Shown here: positions 16,548 to 25,927 of the stretch, in pieces
Numbering within the stretch: the stretch's first letter is position 1
How the letters are laid out: the number at the start of each line of letters is the position of its first letter
Assembly (NCBI GenBank): GCA_030148425.1
Contig: JASBTM010000008.1
Span: 434,001 to 498,000, forward strand
Direction of reading: 5' to 3'
Source of the DNA: Hyphomicrobium sp.
GTDB taxonomy: Bacteria > Pseudomonadota > Alphaproteobacteria > Rhizobiales > Hyphomicrobiaceae
DNA: 64,000 nt
Made by a program: the position numbers and the translations under genes
Notes under the pieces: model-generated
The model's input: only the letters and a program-made list of their open reading frames with translations
What the model was told of the DNA's origin: nothing
Database searches by the model: none

Positions 16548-19313
16548 ATGAACGTGGTCATCGTCGAATCCGCCGCTAAGGCCAAGACGATCAATAAATA
16601 TTTGGGTTCAGGTTATAAGGTCATCGCGTCCTACGGACACGTGCGCGATTTGCCCCCAAAAGACGGTTCGGTTGAGCCGGATCACGATTTCAACATGCAC
16701 TGGGAAGTCGATCCGAAGTCCCAGAAGATCATGCGCGAGATCGCGGACGCCGTGAAAAAGGCGGACAAGTTGATCCTCGCGACCGACCCTGATCGCGAAG
16801 GTGAAGCGATCTCCTGGCACATCCTTCAAATTCTCAATCAAAAGAAGGCGCTGAGCAAGGATATCGAGGTCGAGCGCGTGGCGTTCAACGCCATCACCAA
16901 GCAGTCGATCCTCGCCGCGCTGAAAGAGCCGCGCAAGATCGACGAGCCGCTCGTCGACGCCTATCTCGCCCGTCGAGCCCTCGACTATCTCGTCGGCTTT
17001 ACGCTCTCTCCTGTTCTGTGGCGCAAATTGCCGGGATCGCGCTCGGCCGGACGCGTGCAGTCCGTTGCCTTGAGGCTGGTCTGCGACCGTGAAGCCGAGA
17101 TCGAGGCCTTCAAAACCGACGAATACTGGACGATCGAAGCTTTGCTCTCGACGGCCAAGAACGAAGATGTCCGCTCGCGCCTCGTCGCGATCGACGGCAC
17201 AACGCTGAAAAAGCTCGACATCAAGGACGAAGCGACAGCGACAGCCATCCGCAAGGCGCTGCTCGGTCAGGATTTCCGTGTTGCGTCCGTCGAGAAGAAA
17301 GCCACGAAACGCAACCCCTACGCCCCATTCACGACGTCCACTCTGCAGATGGATGCCTCGCGCAAGCTTGGCTTTTCCGCCAAGCAGACGATGCAGATCG
17401 CCCAGCGCCTTTACGAAGGCGTCGACATCGGCGGCGAAACGGTCGGCCTCATTACTTATATGCGAACCGACGGCGTCCAGATCGTTCCGGAAGCCGTCAG
17501 CCAGATCCGCGACGTGATATCGGCCGAGTACGGCAAGAACTACACGCCATTTGCGCGCGAATACAAAACCAAAGCCAAGAACGCTCAGGAAGCGCACGAA
17601 GCGATCCGCCCGACCGATCCGCGCCGCAAGCCCGATCAGGTCCGCAAGCATCTCGAGAAAGACCAGGCTGCGCTCTACGACCTGATCTGGAAGCGCACCA
17701 TCGCCAGCCAAATGGCCGCCGCCGATATCGAGCAGACGACAGCGGAAATCGAGGTCAAGGGCTCGGACAGCAAAGCATACGGCCTCCGCGCCAACGGCTC
17801 CGTTCTGATGTTCGACGGCTTCCTCAGAGTCTACGAGGAAGGCCGCGACGATCGTGTGCGCACCATCGACAAGGGCAAGGACGACATCTCCGACGAGGAC
17901 GATGACAACCGTCGTCTGCCGCCGCTCGCTGTCGGTGACCGGCTGAAGGACAAGGAAGTCAGCGCCGATCAGCACTTTACGCAGCCGCCGCCGCGCTTCT
18001 CCGAGGCGACACTTGTGAAGCGCATGGAAGAGCTCGGCATCGGCCGTCCGTCGACCTACGCCTCGACGATGGCCGTGCTCGTCGACCGTGATTACGTGCG
18101 CATCGAGAAAAAGCGCCTCGTTCCGGAAGACAAGGGACGCCTCGTCATCGCGTTCCTCGAAAGCTTCTTCAAACGCTACGTCGAATACGATTTCACGGCC
18201 GACCTCGAGGAAAAGCTCGACCTCATCTCGAACGACGAACTCGAATATAAAGTCGTGCTGCGCGATTTCTGGCGCGACTTCATGGCGGCCGTCGGCGAGA
18301 TCAAAGATCTACGCGTCGGTGACGTGCTTGAAGCACTCAACGAAATGCTTGGACCGCACGTCTTCCCGGACAAGGGCGACGGCAGCGATCCCCGGCTCTG
18401 CCCAAAGTGCGGATCAGGCCGCTTGAGCTTGAAGATTTCGGGCAAATACGGCGCGTTCATCGGCTGTGGGAATTATCCCGAATGCAACTACACGCGCCAA
18501 CTCTCGCAAAGTGCCGATGGCGACGCCGCGTCCCTCGACGGCAAGATCCTCGGCTATAGCGACGACGGCCTTGCGGTGACGCTGCGCACCGGCCGCTTCG
18601 GACCGTATATCCAGCTCGGCGAAGCGGAAGGCGAGGAAAAGCCGAAGCGCTCGAGCATCCCCAAGGGCATCGACGCCGCAACGCTCGATTTCGAAAAGGC
18701 GATGCAGCTGCTATCGCTGCCGCGCGAAGTCGGCGCTCATCCCGACGAAGGCGGCGCCATCACCGCAGGCCTCGGCCGTTTCGGGCCGTTCATCGTGCAC
18801 GAAAAGGACGGCGCCAAGACGTACGTCAACCTCGAAAGCCTCGAAGACGTTTTCACCATCGGGCTCAATCGCGCCGTCACGCTGATCGCGGAGAAGCGCG
18901 CAGGCGGCGGCAAGAGCCGGTTCCAGCGCAACGCACCGAAGGTCGTGAAGGATCTCGGCGTGCATCCGACGGAGGGCGGTCCGGTCCAAGTTCTCGAAGG
19001 CCGTTACGGTCCCTATGTCACGCACAATAAGGTCAACGCCACCGTTCCGCGCGCCAAGAACCCGGCAGAGCTGACGATGGATGAAGCGCTCGCGCTGATT
19101 GCCGAACGCATCGCCAACGGCGGCGGCAAGAAAGGCAAGCCCGCACGCGGCGCCAAGGCAAAGGCGGCAAAGGAAGAGAAGCCAGCGAAAGCGGCTAAGG
19201 CTCCCAAGGCGGCCAAGTCCGATACTGCGCCGAAGGCCGCCGCGAAGGCTCCCGCCAAGAAAGCTGCTTCCGCATCCGCCGGAACCAAGAAACTCGCGAA
19301 GGCAAAAGTCTGA
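16548..19313 (+). CDS. topA: DNA topoisomerase I
   Basis: 921 residues from ATG 16548, with AGGAG upstream. It relaxes negative supercoils through a transient 5'-phosphotyrosine. The N-terminal TOPRIM domain has Glu-Ser-x-x-Lys and Asp-Pro-Asp-Arg-Glu-Gly-Glu. The catalytic Tyr304 lies in Ile-Thr-Tyr-Met-Arg-Thr-Asp-Gly. A four-cysteine zinc ribbon is near residues 617-645, followed by three Gly-Pro-Tyr/Phe repeats of the topoisomerase C-terminal repeat type. The last 60 or so residues are Lys/Ala-rich like histone H1, probably adding non-specific DNA affinity. rnr follows after 23 bases. Confidence 0.97.
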   Translation: MNVVIVESAAKAKTINKYLGSGYKVIASYGHVRDLPPKDGSVEPDHDFNMHWEVDPKSQKIMREIADAVKKADKLILATDPDREGEAISWHILQILNQKKALSKDIEVERVAFNAITKQSILAALKEPRKIDEPLVDAYLARRALDYLVGFTLSPVLWRKLPGSRSAGRVQSVALRLVCDREAEIEAFKTDEYWTIEALLSTAKNEDVRSRLVAIDGTTLKKLDIKDEATATAIRKALLGQDFRVASVEKKATKRNPYAPFTTSTLQMDASRKLGFSAKQTMQIAQRLYEGVDIGGETVGLITYMRTDGVQIVPEAVSQIRDVISAEYGKNYTPFAREYKTKAKNAQEAHEAIRPTDPRRKPDQVRKHLEKDQAALYDLIWKRTIASQMAAADIEQTTAEIEVKGSDSKAYGLRANGSVLMFDGFLRVYEEGRDDRVRTIDKGKDDISDEDDDNRRLPPLAVGDRLKDKEVSADQHFTQPPPRFSEATLVKRMEELGIGRPSTYASTMAVLVDRDYVRIEKKRLVPEDKGRLVIAFLESFFKRYVEYDFTADLEEKLDLISNDELEYKVVLRDFWRDFMAAVGEIKDLRVGDVLEALNEMLGPHVFPDKGDGSDPRLCPKCGSGRLSLKISGKYGAFIGCGNYPECNYTRQLSQSADGDAASLDGKILGYSDDGLAVTLRTGRFGPYIQLGEAEGEEKPKRSSIPKGIDAATLDFEKAMQLLSLPREVGAHPDEGGAITAGLGRFGPFIVHEKDGAKTYVNLESLEDVFTIGLNRAVTLIAEKRAGGGKSRFQRNAPKVVKDLGVHPTEGGPVQVLEGRYGPYVTHNKVNATVPRAKNPAELTMDEALALIAERIANGGGKKGKPARGAKAKAAKEEKPAKAAKAPKAAKSDTAPKAAAKAPAKKAASASAGTKKLAKAKV

Positions 19314-19336
19314 CCGCAAAACGACGAGGCGACCAG

Positions 19337-21613
19337 GTGGCCCGCAAACCCAAGCCGACGCGAGCCCCGACCGAAGGTGGTCTGCCGAGCAAGGAGCAGA
19401 TTCTCGAGTTTCTGAGCACTGCGCCCGGCAAAGCCGGAAAGCGTGAGATCGCCCGTGCGTTCGGCGTTTCGGGCGGCGCGAAGATCGCTTTGAAGCGCAT
19501 TCTGTCCGAGATGGCCGAAGAAGGAACCCTCGCAGGGGATAAAAAACACCTGCGCGAAAAGGGCAAACTCGCGCCCGTCACGACGCTCGAAATCACCGGA
19601 CGCGACGACGACGGCGATCTCCTCGCCAAGCCGTTGCAATGGGAAGAGTCGGACGGCAAACGTCCGATCGTGCGCGTCGTCGCCTCACGTGACGGCCGCG
19701 ACGCTGAAATCGGCATCGGCGATCATGTCCTTGCGCGCCTTGAGAAGCTTTCGCGCGGCAGCGGCGCAGCATCATACGAAGCGACGCCGATCAAGAAGCT
19801 GCCCCGCGAGAAACGGCGTCTCCTCGGCATCTTTCGCGCGGCGAAGCGGGGCGGCGGCACCATCGAGCCGATCAATCGCAAGGAACTGAAGAGCTGGCCG
19901 ATCCTTCCCGGCGATATGGGATCCGCCGAAGACGGTGATCTCGTCCGCTTTGAACTCATCCGCCGAGGACGGTTCGCGACGCCCCGCGCCGAGATCGTCG
20001 AAAGCCTCGGCAATCCCGACGACCAGCGCAAAATATCGCTCATCGCCATTCACGCTCACGGCATTCCGGAAGACTTCCCCGACTCCGTCATCAAGGAATG
20101 CGAAACGCTTTCCCCTCCAACGATGGAAGGCCGCACCGATCTTCGCAGCATGCCGCTGCTGACGATCGATCCAATCGACGCGCGCGACCACGACGACGCG
20201 GTCCATGCCGAACCCGACACCGATGCGAAGAATTCCGGTGGCTTCGTCGTGACCGTGGCCATCGCCGACGTCGCCCACTACATCCGGCCCGGCTCCAGGC
20301 TTGACCGCGAAGCCCAGCTTCGGGGCAATTCCGTTTACTTCCCGGATCGCGTCGTGCCGATGTTGCCCGAGAAGATCTCGAACGATCTCTGCTCGCTGCG
20401 TGAATTGGAAGAGCGTCCCTGCCTCGCCGTCCGCATCGTCTTCGACAAGCACGGCGAGAAGCGGAACCACACGTTTCTCCGCGCCATGATGAAATCGGCC
20501 GCCAAGCTCTCCTATCAGGAAGCTCAGGCCGCCATCGATGGCAACCCATCCGAAAAATGCGTTCCGCTCATGGAACGGGCGTTGCTGCCACTCTGGGAAG
20601 CCTATCGCGCAGTCGCGAAGGCACGCGACAAACGCGGCCCCCTCGATCTTGACCTTCCCGAACGCAGGATCGTTCTCAACGAAGAAGGCAAGGTCGCGCG
20701 CGTCGTCACACCGGAACGACTTGAAGCGCACCGCCTCATCGAAGAGTTCATGATTCAGGCCAACGTCGCTGCCGCCGAGACGCTGGAGGAGAAACGCCTT
20801 CCCCTCGTCTATCGCGTTCACGATCAACCGAGCCCCGAGAAGCTCAAGGGCCTGCGCGATTTCCTCGAAACGCTCGACATGAAAATCCCGCACGCCGGAG
20901 CGCTGAAGCCGGAAGCTTTCAATCGTGTGTTGGATCAGGCAAAAGATCTGCCCGTTCCGGACCTCATCAACGAAGTGATTTTACGCTCACAGTCGCAGGC
21001 CGAATACAATCCGAAGAATATCGGCCATTTCGGCTTGAACCTCGTACGCTACGCTCACTTCACGTCGCCCATTCGCCGCTATGCGGATCTCATCGTGCAT
21101 CGCGCGCTGGTTCGTGCGTTGAACCTCGGACCCGATGGTCTGACGGACGAGGAAATTCCGCGCCTCGCAAGTGTCGCAAAGGCGATCTCCGACACGGAAC
21201 GGCGCGCCATGGCCGCCGAGCGGGAGACGACCGACCGTCTGATCGCCGCGCACCTCGCGGATCGCATTGGCGCAACGTTCCCAGCGCGCATCGCGGGCGT
21301 GACGCGTTCGGGCCTTTTCGTGAAGCTCAAAGATACCGGCGCCGACGGCTTCATCCCGATTTCGAGCCTCGGCAACGATTACTATCATCACGTCGAGGCC
21401 GCCCATGCTCTGATCGGGGCCAGATCGGGCGAAGGCTATCGTCTCGGCGACACCGTCGAGGTTCGCCTTCTGGAAGCCATCCCCTCCGCGGGCGCGCTGC
21501 GTTTCGAGATGTTGACCGAGCCGACGCGAGGCAGCTCCGCCGCGAGCAAAATTCCCCGCCGGGGCACGACCGGCAAGAAGAAGTTTGGCAAATTTCGCGG
21601 CCGCAGCCGTTGA
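19337..21613 (+). CDS. rnr: Ribonuclease R
   Basis: 758 residues from GTG 19337. This processive 3'-to-5' exoribonuclease degrades structured RNA. Order: N-terminal winged helix (about 15-75), cold-shock domains, RNB domain with the metal-binding set Asp278, Asp284, Asp286 and Asp287 in Ile-Asp-x-x-Asp-Ala-Arg-Asp-His-Asp-Asp, then an S1 domain (about 645-730) and a short Lys/Gly/Arg-rich tail. The gene probably shares a transcript with topA upstream and the DUF983 gene downstream. Confidence 0.96.
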   Translation: MARKPKPTRAPTEGGLPSKEQILEFLSTAPGKAGKREIARAFGVSGGAKIALKRILSEMAEEGTLAGDKKHLREKGKLAPVTTLEITGRDDDGDLLAKPLQWEESDGKRPIVRVVASRDGRDAEIGIGDHVLARLEKLSRGSGAASYEATPIKKLPREKRRLLGIFRAAKRGGGTIEPINRKELKSWPILPGDMGSAEDGDLVRFELIRRGRFATPRAEIVESLGNPDDQRKISLIAIHAHGIPEDFPDSVIKECETLSPPTMEGRTDLRSMPLLTIDPIDARDHDDAVHAEPDTDAKNSGGFVVTVAIADVAHYIRPGSRLDREAQLRGNSVYFPDRVVPMLPEKISNDLCSLRELEERPCLAVRIVFDKHGEKRNHTFLRAMMKSAAKLSYQEAQAAIDGNPSEKCVPLMERALLPLWEAYRAVAKARDKRGPLDLDLPERRIVLNEEGKVARVVTPERLEAHRLIEEFMIQANVAAAETLEEKRLPLVYRVHDQPSPEKLKGLRDFLETLDMKIPHAGALKPEAFNRVLDQAKDLPVPDLINEVILRSQSQAEYNPKNIGHFGLNLVRYAHFTSPIRRYADLIVHRALVRALNLGPDGLTDEEIPRLASVAKAISDTERRAMAAERETTDRLIAAHLADRIGATFPARIAGVTRSGLFVKLKDTGADGFIPISSLGNDYYHHVEAAHALIGARSGEGYRLGDTVEVRLLEAIPSAGALRFEMLTEPTRGSSAASKIPRRGTTGKKKFGKFRGRSR

Positions 21614-21684
21614 AATCCATCAATATCGCCGCAGGACAAGGCGCTCGCCTTGACCTCGATAGCCAGAAAGCCCATCACCCTTCC

Positions 21685-22143
21685 ATGGCAAATCCGGCTG
21701 AAACATTTTCCGCTGTCGATGACGAGACGCCCCGCCCGGTCTGGCCTGCGATGGCGCGCGGATGGCGGCAGCGCTGCCCAAGCTGCGGCACCGGCCGGAT
21801 GTACGGAAAGTATCTCAAGGTCAACGACCTTTGCCCGGATTGCCACGCCGAGCTTTTTCATCAAAGAGCCGATGACGCGCCTCCCTATTTCGTCATGACG
21901 ATAACGGCGCATGTAATCGTCGGCGGCATTCTCATCGTCGAACGGCTCTACTCGCCGCCGACCTGGGTGCAGCTTGCGATTTGGCTGCCGACGTTGGTGC
22001 TCTTGAGCCTGTGGCTGCTTCCGCGCGTCAAAGGTGCGTTGATCGGCTATCAGTGGGCGCTGCGCATGCACGGCTTCGGCGACCCGAAGCTGGACGAGCC
22101 GGAACAATGGCCGCCGACGCCTCCCGAGACGTCATCCAGGTAA
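21685..22143 (+). CDS. DUF983 membrane protein with zinc-ribbon-like N-terminus
   Basis: 152 residues from ATG 21685, which has only a weak ribosome-binding site; a TTG overlapping the rnr stop is the alternative. Residues 30-55 carry Cys-Pro-x-Cys-Gly and Cys-Pro-x-Cys, a likely zinc ribbon, followed by two hydrophobic helices (about 70-90 and 97-115). This is the DUF983 arrangement common in alphaproteobacteria; the function is unknown. Its position directly after rnr is probably an operon effect. Confidence 0.8.
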   Translation: MANPAETFSAVDDETPRPVWPAMARGWRQRCPSCGTGRMYGKYLKVNDLCPDCHAELFHQRADDAPPYFVMTITAHVIVGGILIVERLYSPPTWVQLAIWLPTLVLLSLWLLPRVKGALIGYQWALRMHGFGDPKLDEPEQWPPTPPETSSR

Positions 22144-22144
22144 A

Positions 22145-22858
22145 GTGCTGCCGATGGTGAACGGACAAGCCGAGAGTTCCGTAATCGAGGTTCCCGTCCG
22201 CGACGCCGCCTGTGTGCTCATCGCCGACTTGAAAGCTTCCGAGCCGCGTCTGCTGATGGGACGCCGCCATTCAGATCAAGTCTTCTTGCCCAACAAATGG
22301 GTTTTCCCCGGCGGTCGCGTCGAAGACGAAGATCGTGCTTTGGCGCACGCATTCGCCGAGCCGTTTTCGCCCGACGGCCTTGCTCACGAGATCAAGCCTT
22401 TCGCGCTCGCCGGCATTCGCGAGCTTTTCGAGGAGACCGGCCTACTGATCGGCCGCGAGGGCGCACTGGATGACCCGGGCCCCGCCTGGCGAACGTTTGC
22501 CACCAGCGGCCAGACACCCGCTCCCGGCAACGTCTTTCCCTTCGCGCGAGCCATTACCCCGCCGGGACGCGTACGCCGCTACGACACTTGGTTTTTCATT
22601 ACGAGCGCGGAAGCTATTTCCGCCGATTCCTCAGTGACAGACGACGAGCTTCTCGATCTCGGATGGTTTACATTTTCCGAAGCGGCGGGGCTTGATCTAC
22701 CCCACATCACACGGCTCGTTCTGGAGGACGTCGCCGTCCTGCTGCAAGCGGCGCCTATGTTGCGCGATGCCGCTGAGCATCTACCCTTCTATTATTCCGA
22801 TGGCTCCGCCTTCCACCGCGACCTGATATCGTGTAAAGTCGCACCCTCGATGCCTTGA
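22145..22858 (+). CDS. NUDIX hydrolase
   Basis: 237 residues from GTG 22145 (AGG five bases upstream) or ATG 22154. The NUDIX box is interrupted: Gly-Gly-Arg-Val-Glu at about residues 57-61, then a 25-residue insertion, then Arg-Glu-Leu-Phe-Glu-Glu-Thr-Gly-Leu with the metal-binding glutamates. That spacing is seen in the NUDT8/NUDT19-like group acting on CoA derivatives or other nucleoside diphosphates linked to X. The substrate is not determinable. It starts one base after the DUF983 stop, so it is translationally linked. Confidence 0.87.
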   Translation: MLPMVNGQAESSVIEVPVRDAACVLIADLKASEPRLLMGRRHSDQVFLPNKWVFPGGRVEDEDRALAHAFAEPFSPDGLAHEIKPFALAGIRELFEETGLLIGREGALDDPGPAWRTFATSGQTPAPGNVFPFARAITPPGRVRRYDTWFFITSAEAISADSSVTDDELLDLGWFTFSEAAGLDLPHITRLVLEDVAVLLQAAPMLRDAAEHLPFYYSDGSAFHRDLISCKVAPSMP

Positions 22859-22882
22859 CATGGCAAAGTTGCTGCGTATGTT
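22855..22882 (+). promoter_or_regulatory. Candidate sigma-70 promoter for rpmG
   Basis: TTGACA at 22855-22860 and TATGTT at 22877-22882 are separated by 16 bases. Transcription would start near 22890, leaving a leader of about 45 bases before the L33 ATG. The -35 overlaps the NUDIX stop codon, so rpmG is probably transcribed independently. Confidence 0.6.
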
Positions 22883-22933
22883 GCGCGCTTCCCCGCCAAG
22901 GTGTCTTGGCTCTTAATTAAGGCCAGAAGATCC

Positions 22934-23101
22934 ATGGCAAAGCCAGTTACGCAAAAAATCAAATTGTTGTCTTCCGCTGGAACGGGTTTCTTCTACGTCA
23001 CGAAGAAGAATCCGCGTACGTCGACGGAAAAGCTTGTTTTCAAGAAGTACGATCCTGTCGTGCGTAAGCACGTGGAATTCAAGGAAACGAAAATTAAGTA
23101 A
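22934..23101 (+). CDS. rpmG: 50S ribosomal protein L33
   Basis: 55 residues from ATG 22934. The basic protein shows the L33 pattern: Ser-Ala-Gly-Thr-Gly-x-Phe-Tyr near the start, Lys-Asn-Pro-Arg in the middle, and Lys-Lys-Tyr-Asp-Pro-x-Val-Arg-Lys-His-Val near the end. It lacks the zinc-binding cysteine pairs, so it is the cysteine-free version that does not respond to zinc. An in-frame extension upstream to 22901 is not needed. Confidence 0.95.
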   Translation: MAKPVTQKIKLLSSAGTGFFYVTKKNPRTSTEKLVFKKYDPVVRKHVEFKETKIK

Positions 23102-23686
23102 GAGCGTGGAAAAGCGCTTGGCTCATCCATTCCTATTTTGACTTAAATCATATTTTTTTGAAGGCGTTGGCCACGTAAAGTGGCCAGGGCTTAAAGCAAA
23201 CTCGGCAGCGGGGTAAATCGTTCCGAGACAGCTTCGCAACCCTGGCCACGACCGGGTGAGGTTCAAAGAGGGCGTTGTTCCTCTCCCAGCTTCGCGATCG
23301 ACCCTCTGCAACCGTTCGAGGAGGCCACTCGTGTGGTCGCTCGGTTCGATCATACCCACTCTACCAGGCTATGCGGCGGGCCCGATAGCGCGGGATTTCA
23401 CGTTCGCCAATTCTCACAAGAAAAGCCTCGCAAGAATGGCGTCCAAAATACCGCAAATGCCTATTTATCCCCACTTGATCGCGTAGATTGGTGCCAGAAT
23501 ACGATGCAGAAAGCAACAACTGCTTTACTGTGTCGCTGGCGCTACGATTCTTCCGATGTCGATGTTTTCGTGAATGCCTTTAAGCGGCCGGAAACATTAC
23601 GAATTCCTGGCATTCCGCATAATCTACCGCGGTGGAAAAGTCGTACAAAGACTGAAAAGCAACGCTCTCTTCGTCCAAAGTAGCAT
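23102..23686. other. Long intergenic region between rpmG and pleD
   Basis: About 585 bases with no convincing protein-coding frame; short frames on both strands have random-looking composition. A perfect hairpin lies at 23168-23186 (TGGCCAC, loop GTAAA, GTGGCCA), and a third TGGCCAC occurs near 23244. T-rich runs near 23140-23160 may terminate rpmG transcription. A non-coding RNA could fit, but I cannot match a known one: no 4.5S, 6S or tmRNA signature was seen. Confidence 0.4.
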
Positions 23687-25057
23687 TTACGCCGCGTCGG
23701 CGACAACACGATTTCGCCCACGTCTCTTCGCGATGTAGAGCGCGCAATCGGCACGTTTGAAAAGGGTTTCGGGAGAGTCGTCTGGCGTCTCTAAGGTCCC
23801 GATCCCGACGCTGGCCGTCACGCGAATGTTCTGACCATCCCCGATCTTGAATTCATCCGACGCGACGCAAGCGCGGAGCCGCTCGCCCACTTGGTAGGCG
23901 TGCGTAAGATCTGTGTCCGGCATGATAATCACGAACTCCTCGCCCCCAAGACGGCAGGCAAGGTCGATGCCGCGCGTGTTACGGCGAATGCGCACGGAAA
24001 ATTCCTTCAGAACCGCGTCGCCGACGTCATGGCCATAGGTATCGTTCACCTGCTTGAAATGATCGATATCCGCGACCAGCATGGACAAGCTCCGCCCGGT
24101 TCGCACGGCCTCCGAGACGAGTGTTCTCAGGTGCCCTTCCATGTAACGCCGGTTATGGAGCCCAGTCAGCGAGTCCGTGATCGACATCTCGACGCTTTCG
24201 GCCAGCCGGTGACGGAGGAAATCGGAGTGACGCTTCCGTTTGATCTGCGTCTTGACTCGCGCCAGCAGCTCGTGCCGATCGATCGGCCGCATCAGATAGT
24301 CGTTGACCCCCATGTCGAGGCCACGCAACAGCCGCGCCTCGTCGCCCGGTTCGACCAGCATGATGACCGGCAGGTGCCGCGTCCGCTCCAGCGAGCGCAC
24401 CTGCGAGCACAACCGCAATCCGTCCGATCCCTGCAGCGAAAGGCTGACGATAAGCAGATCGAAGCTGTTCTCCGTGAGGCGCGCGAGCGCCGTCTGTGCA
24501 TCGTGCTCCAAATGCGCGTCGTTGGCGCGAGAAAGAACTTCGAGCAAACGCCCCGATGAACGCGGATGATCATCGACCAGCAGAACGCGTCCGGACCGCG
24601 CCGAAAGCACGCGCGCCAGCGAGCCGTCGTCCGGAATTCCCATGTCCTTGCCGGTCGAAGCCCGCATCATCATCTCGTCGTTGAGCATCTTGAGGCGAGC
24701 GAGATTGCGGACACGCGTTACGAGCGCGATGTCATCGACGGGCTTCGTCAGAAAATCGTCTGCGCCGCTCTCGAGACCCAGCACCTTATCGGACGGTTGA
24801 TCGAGCGCTGTCACCATCACGACCGGGATATGATGCGTCGCGTGGCTGCCCTTGATGTGGCGGCAGGTTTCAAAGCCGTCCATGCCGGGCATCATTACGT
24901 CGAGCAGCACAACGTCGACACTCTCACGCGCAAGAATGTCGAGCGCCTGCTGACCATTGCTCGCCGTTAGAACGTCGAAATACTCCGCCTGAAGCCGTGC
25001 TTCGAGGAGTTTTACATTCGCCGGAATGTCGTCGACAACAAGAACGCGGGCGGTCAT
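23687..25057 (-). CDS. pleD: Response regulator diguanylate cyclase PleD
   Basis: 456 residues: receiver 1 (about 1-120) with phosphoacceptor Asp53, receiver 2 (about 150-270), and a GGDEF domain with Gly-Gly-Glu-Glu-Phe at 371-375 and a product-inhibition RxxD (Arg-Gly-Ile-Asp) just before it. Receiver 2 has Ser where the acceptor Asp should be, as expected for the dimerisation adaptor of PleD. It makes cyclic di-GMP when phosphorylated and controls polar development and the switch from motile to stalked or budding life. It lies 22 bases after divK, in the same operon. Confidence 0.95.
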   Translation of the reverse strand: MTARVLVVDDIPANVKLLEARLQAEYFDVLTASNGQQALDILARESVDVVLLDVMMPGMDGFETCRHIKGSHATHHIPVVMVTALDQPSDKVLGLESGADDFLTKPVDDIALVTRVRNLARLKMLNDEMMMRASTGKDMGIPDDGSLARVLSARSGRVLLVDDHPRSSGRLLEVLSRANDAHLEHDAQTALARLTENSFDLLIVSLSLQGSDGLRLCSQVRSLERTRHLPVIMLVEPGDEARLLRGLDMGVNDYLMRPIDRHELLARVKTQIKRKRHSDFLRHRLAESVEMSITDSLTGLHNRRYMEGHLRTLVSEAVRTGRSLSMLVADIDHFKQVNDTYGHDVGDAVLKEFSVRIRRNTRGIDLACRLGGEEFVIIMPDTDLTHAYQVGERLRACVASDEFKIGDGQNIRVTASVGIGTLETPDDSPETLFKRADCALYIAKRRGRNRVVADAA

Positions 25058-25079
25058 GGGTCAGTATCTGCCGGGAGGT

Positions 25080-25514
25080 CTACGGCCTCGAGGATCCAAT
25101 GAATTTTCGAACGGTCTCGAGAAATGACGTTACGGAAATTGGCTTCGAGATATACGCTTCACAGCCGCCCGACCGAATCCGCTCTTCATCGCCCTTCATC
25201 GCGAAGGCCGTTACGGCAACGATTGGAATCTGGGAGAGAGCATCATCGTCCTTCAGCCAACGCGTCACCTCGAGCCCTGAGACTTCAGGCAGCTGAATAT
25301 CCATCAAAATAAGATCCGGCCGATGACGGCGCGCAAGTTCAAGCGCTTCGAAGCCGTTCCGCGTCTGGATCGTTTTGTAGCCATGAGCGACAAGAAGATC
25401 GTTGAAGAGCTTCATGTTGAGCTCGTTGTCCTCAACAATCAGCACGGATTGCGTGCCAACGCGCGGATCCGGCACACGACGCTCGACGTTCGTTCTGGTT
25501 TCTTGATACGTCAT
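25080..25514 (-). CDS. divK: Single-domain response regulator DivK
   Basis: 144 residues from ATG 25514, preceded by GAGGAGAG; an in-frame ATG at 25547 would lengthen an already extended N-terminus. The only domain is a receiver with acidic pocket Glu-Asp-Asn near residue 29, phosphoacceptor Asp72 in Leu-Met-Asp-Ile-Gln-Leu-Pro, the switch Thr, and Lys-Pro near the end. About 20 extra N-terminal residues precede the domain relative to Caulobacter DivK. It relays signals between polar kinases (DivJ/PleC type) and the CtrA pathway and is paired with pleD, as in many alphaproteobacteria. Confidence 0.93.
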   Translation of the reverse strand: MTYQETRTNVERRVPDPRVGTQSVLIVEDNELNMKLFNDLLVAHGYKTIQTRNGFEALELARRHRPDLILMDIQLPEVSGLEVTRWLKDDDALSQIPIVAVTAFAMKGDEERIRSGGCEAYISKPISVTSFLETVRKFIGSSRP

Positions 25515-25629
25515 CGCAACCGCACTCTCCTCGCGGCCGTTGTGCACCGATTCTCAGCGGACCTGGCGGCCGACTTTGCCCCGGAAAGCCGTAACCAACA
25601 GTTAATGACAGCCGGACGATTAGGTAACC

Positions 25630-25923
25630 ATGATGAGATCGAAGCCCCCGCGCCTCACAGAAGACTGGGCAGAGGCAGTTGCGTTGCAGGTGCTAGCTTA
25701 CTTGCTCGGCGACGCGCAGCAAATTTCGCGCTTCCTATCGCTGACCGGAAGCACGCCGGAAGATCTTCGCGGCATCGCCGGCTCGCGCGAGCTTCAAACG
25801 GCCACCCTCGAATATCTTCTGTCGGATGAGGGACTGCTCCTAGCGTTCTGTCAGGAAGCGAAAATCGATCCAGCGATGATCGGGCCGGCCTATCAGCTTT
25901 TATCCGGCCGCATCGACGACTGA
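25630..25923 (+). CDS. DUF3572 family protein
   Basis: 97 residues, predicted all-helical and soluble, with the family pattern Ala-x-x-Val-Leu-Ala-Tyr-Leu around residue 20 and a Phe-Leu-x-Leu-Thr-Gly segment near 35. DUF3572 proteins sit beside divK-pleD in many alphaproteobacteria, divergently transcribed as here; their role is unknown. About 115 bases separate it from divK, enough for divergent promoters. Its end is four bases from the convergent eipB stop. Confidence 0.85.
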   Translation: MMRSKPPRLTEDWAEAVALQVLAYLLGDAQQISRFLSLTGSTPEDLRGIAGSRELQTATLEYLLSDEGLLLAFCQEAKIDPAMIGPAYQLLSGRIDD

Positions 25924-25927
25924 TCCC

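Noticed and set aside
16608-17975. 455-codon open frame on the minus strand opposite topA
   Set aside because: It is an antisense shadow of topA caused by high G+C third positions. The translation is Arg/Val/Asp-rich with no motif, whereas topA has all family signatures.
19131-19313. Lys/Ala-rich topA tail as a separate histone-like gene
   Set aside because: It is in frame with topA, with no start or ribosome-binding site of its own; such tails are common on topoisomerase I of GC-rich bacteria.
23280-23400. Possible tRNA or tmRNA because of a ggttcgatc sequence near 23342
   Set aside because: No acceptor stem, anticodon arm or CCA end can be paired around it.
23333-23683. 116-codon frame between rpmG and pleD
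   Set aside because: No ribosome-binding site, mixed composition without hydrophobic core or motif, and no third-position bias.
24420-24460. Loss of phosphoacceptor Asp in the second receiver of PleD as a novelty
   Set aside because: A degenerate second receiver is a known feature of PleD proteins, where it acts as a dimerisation adaptor.
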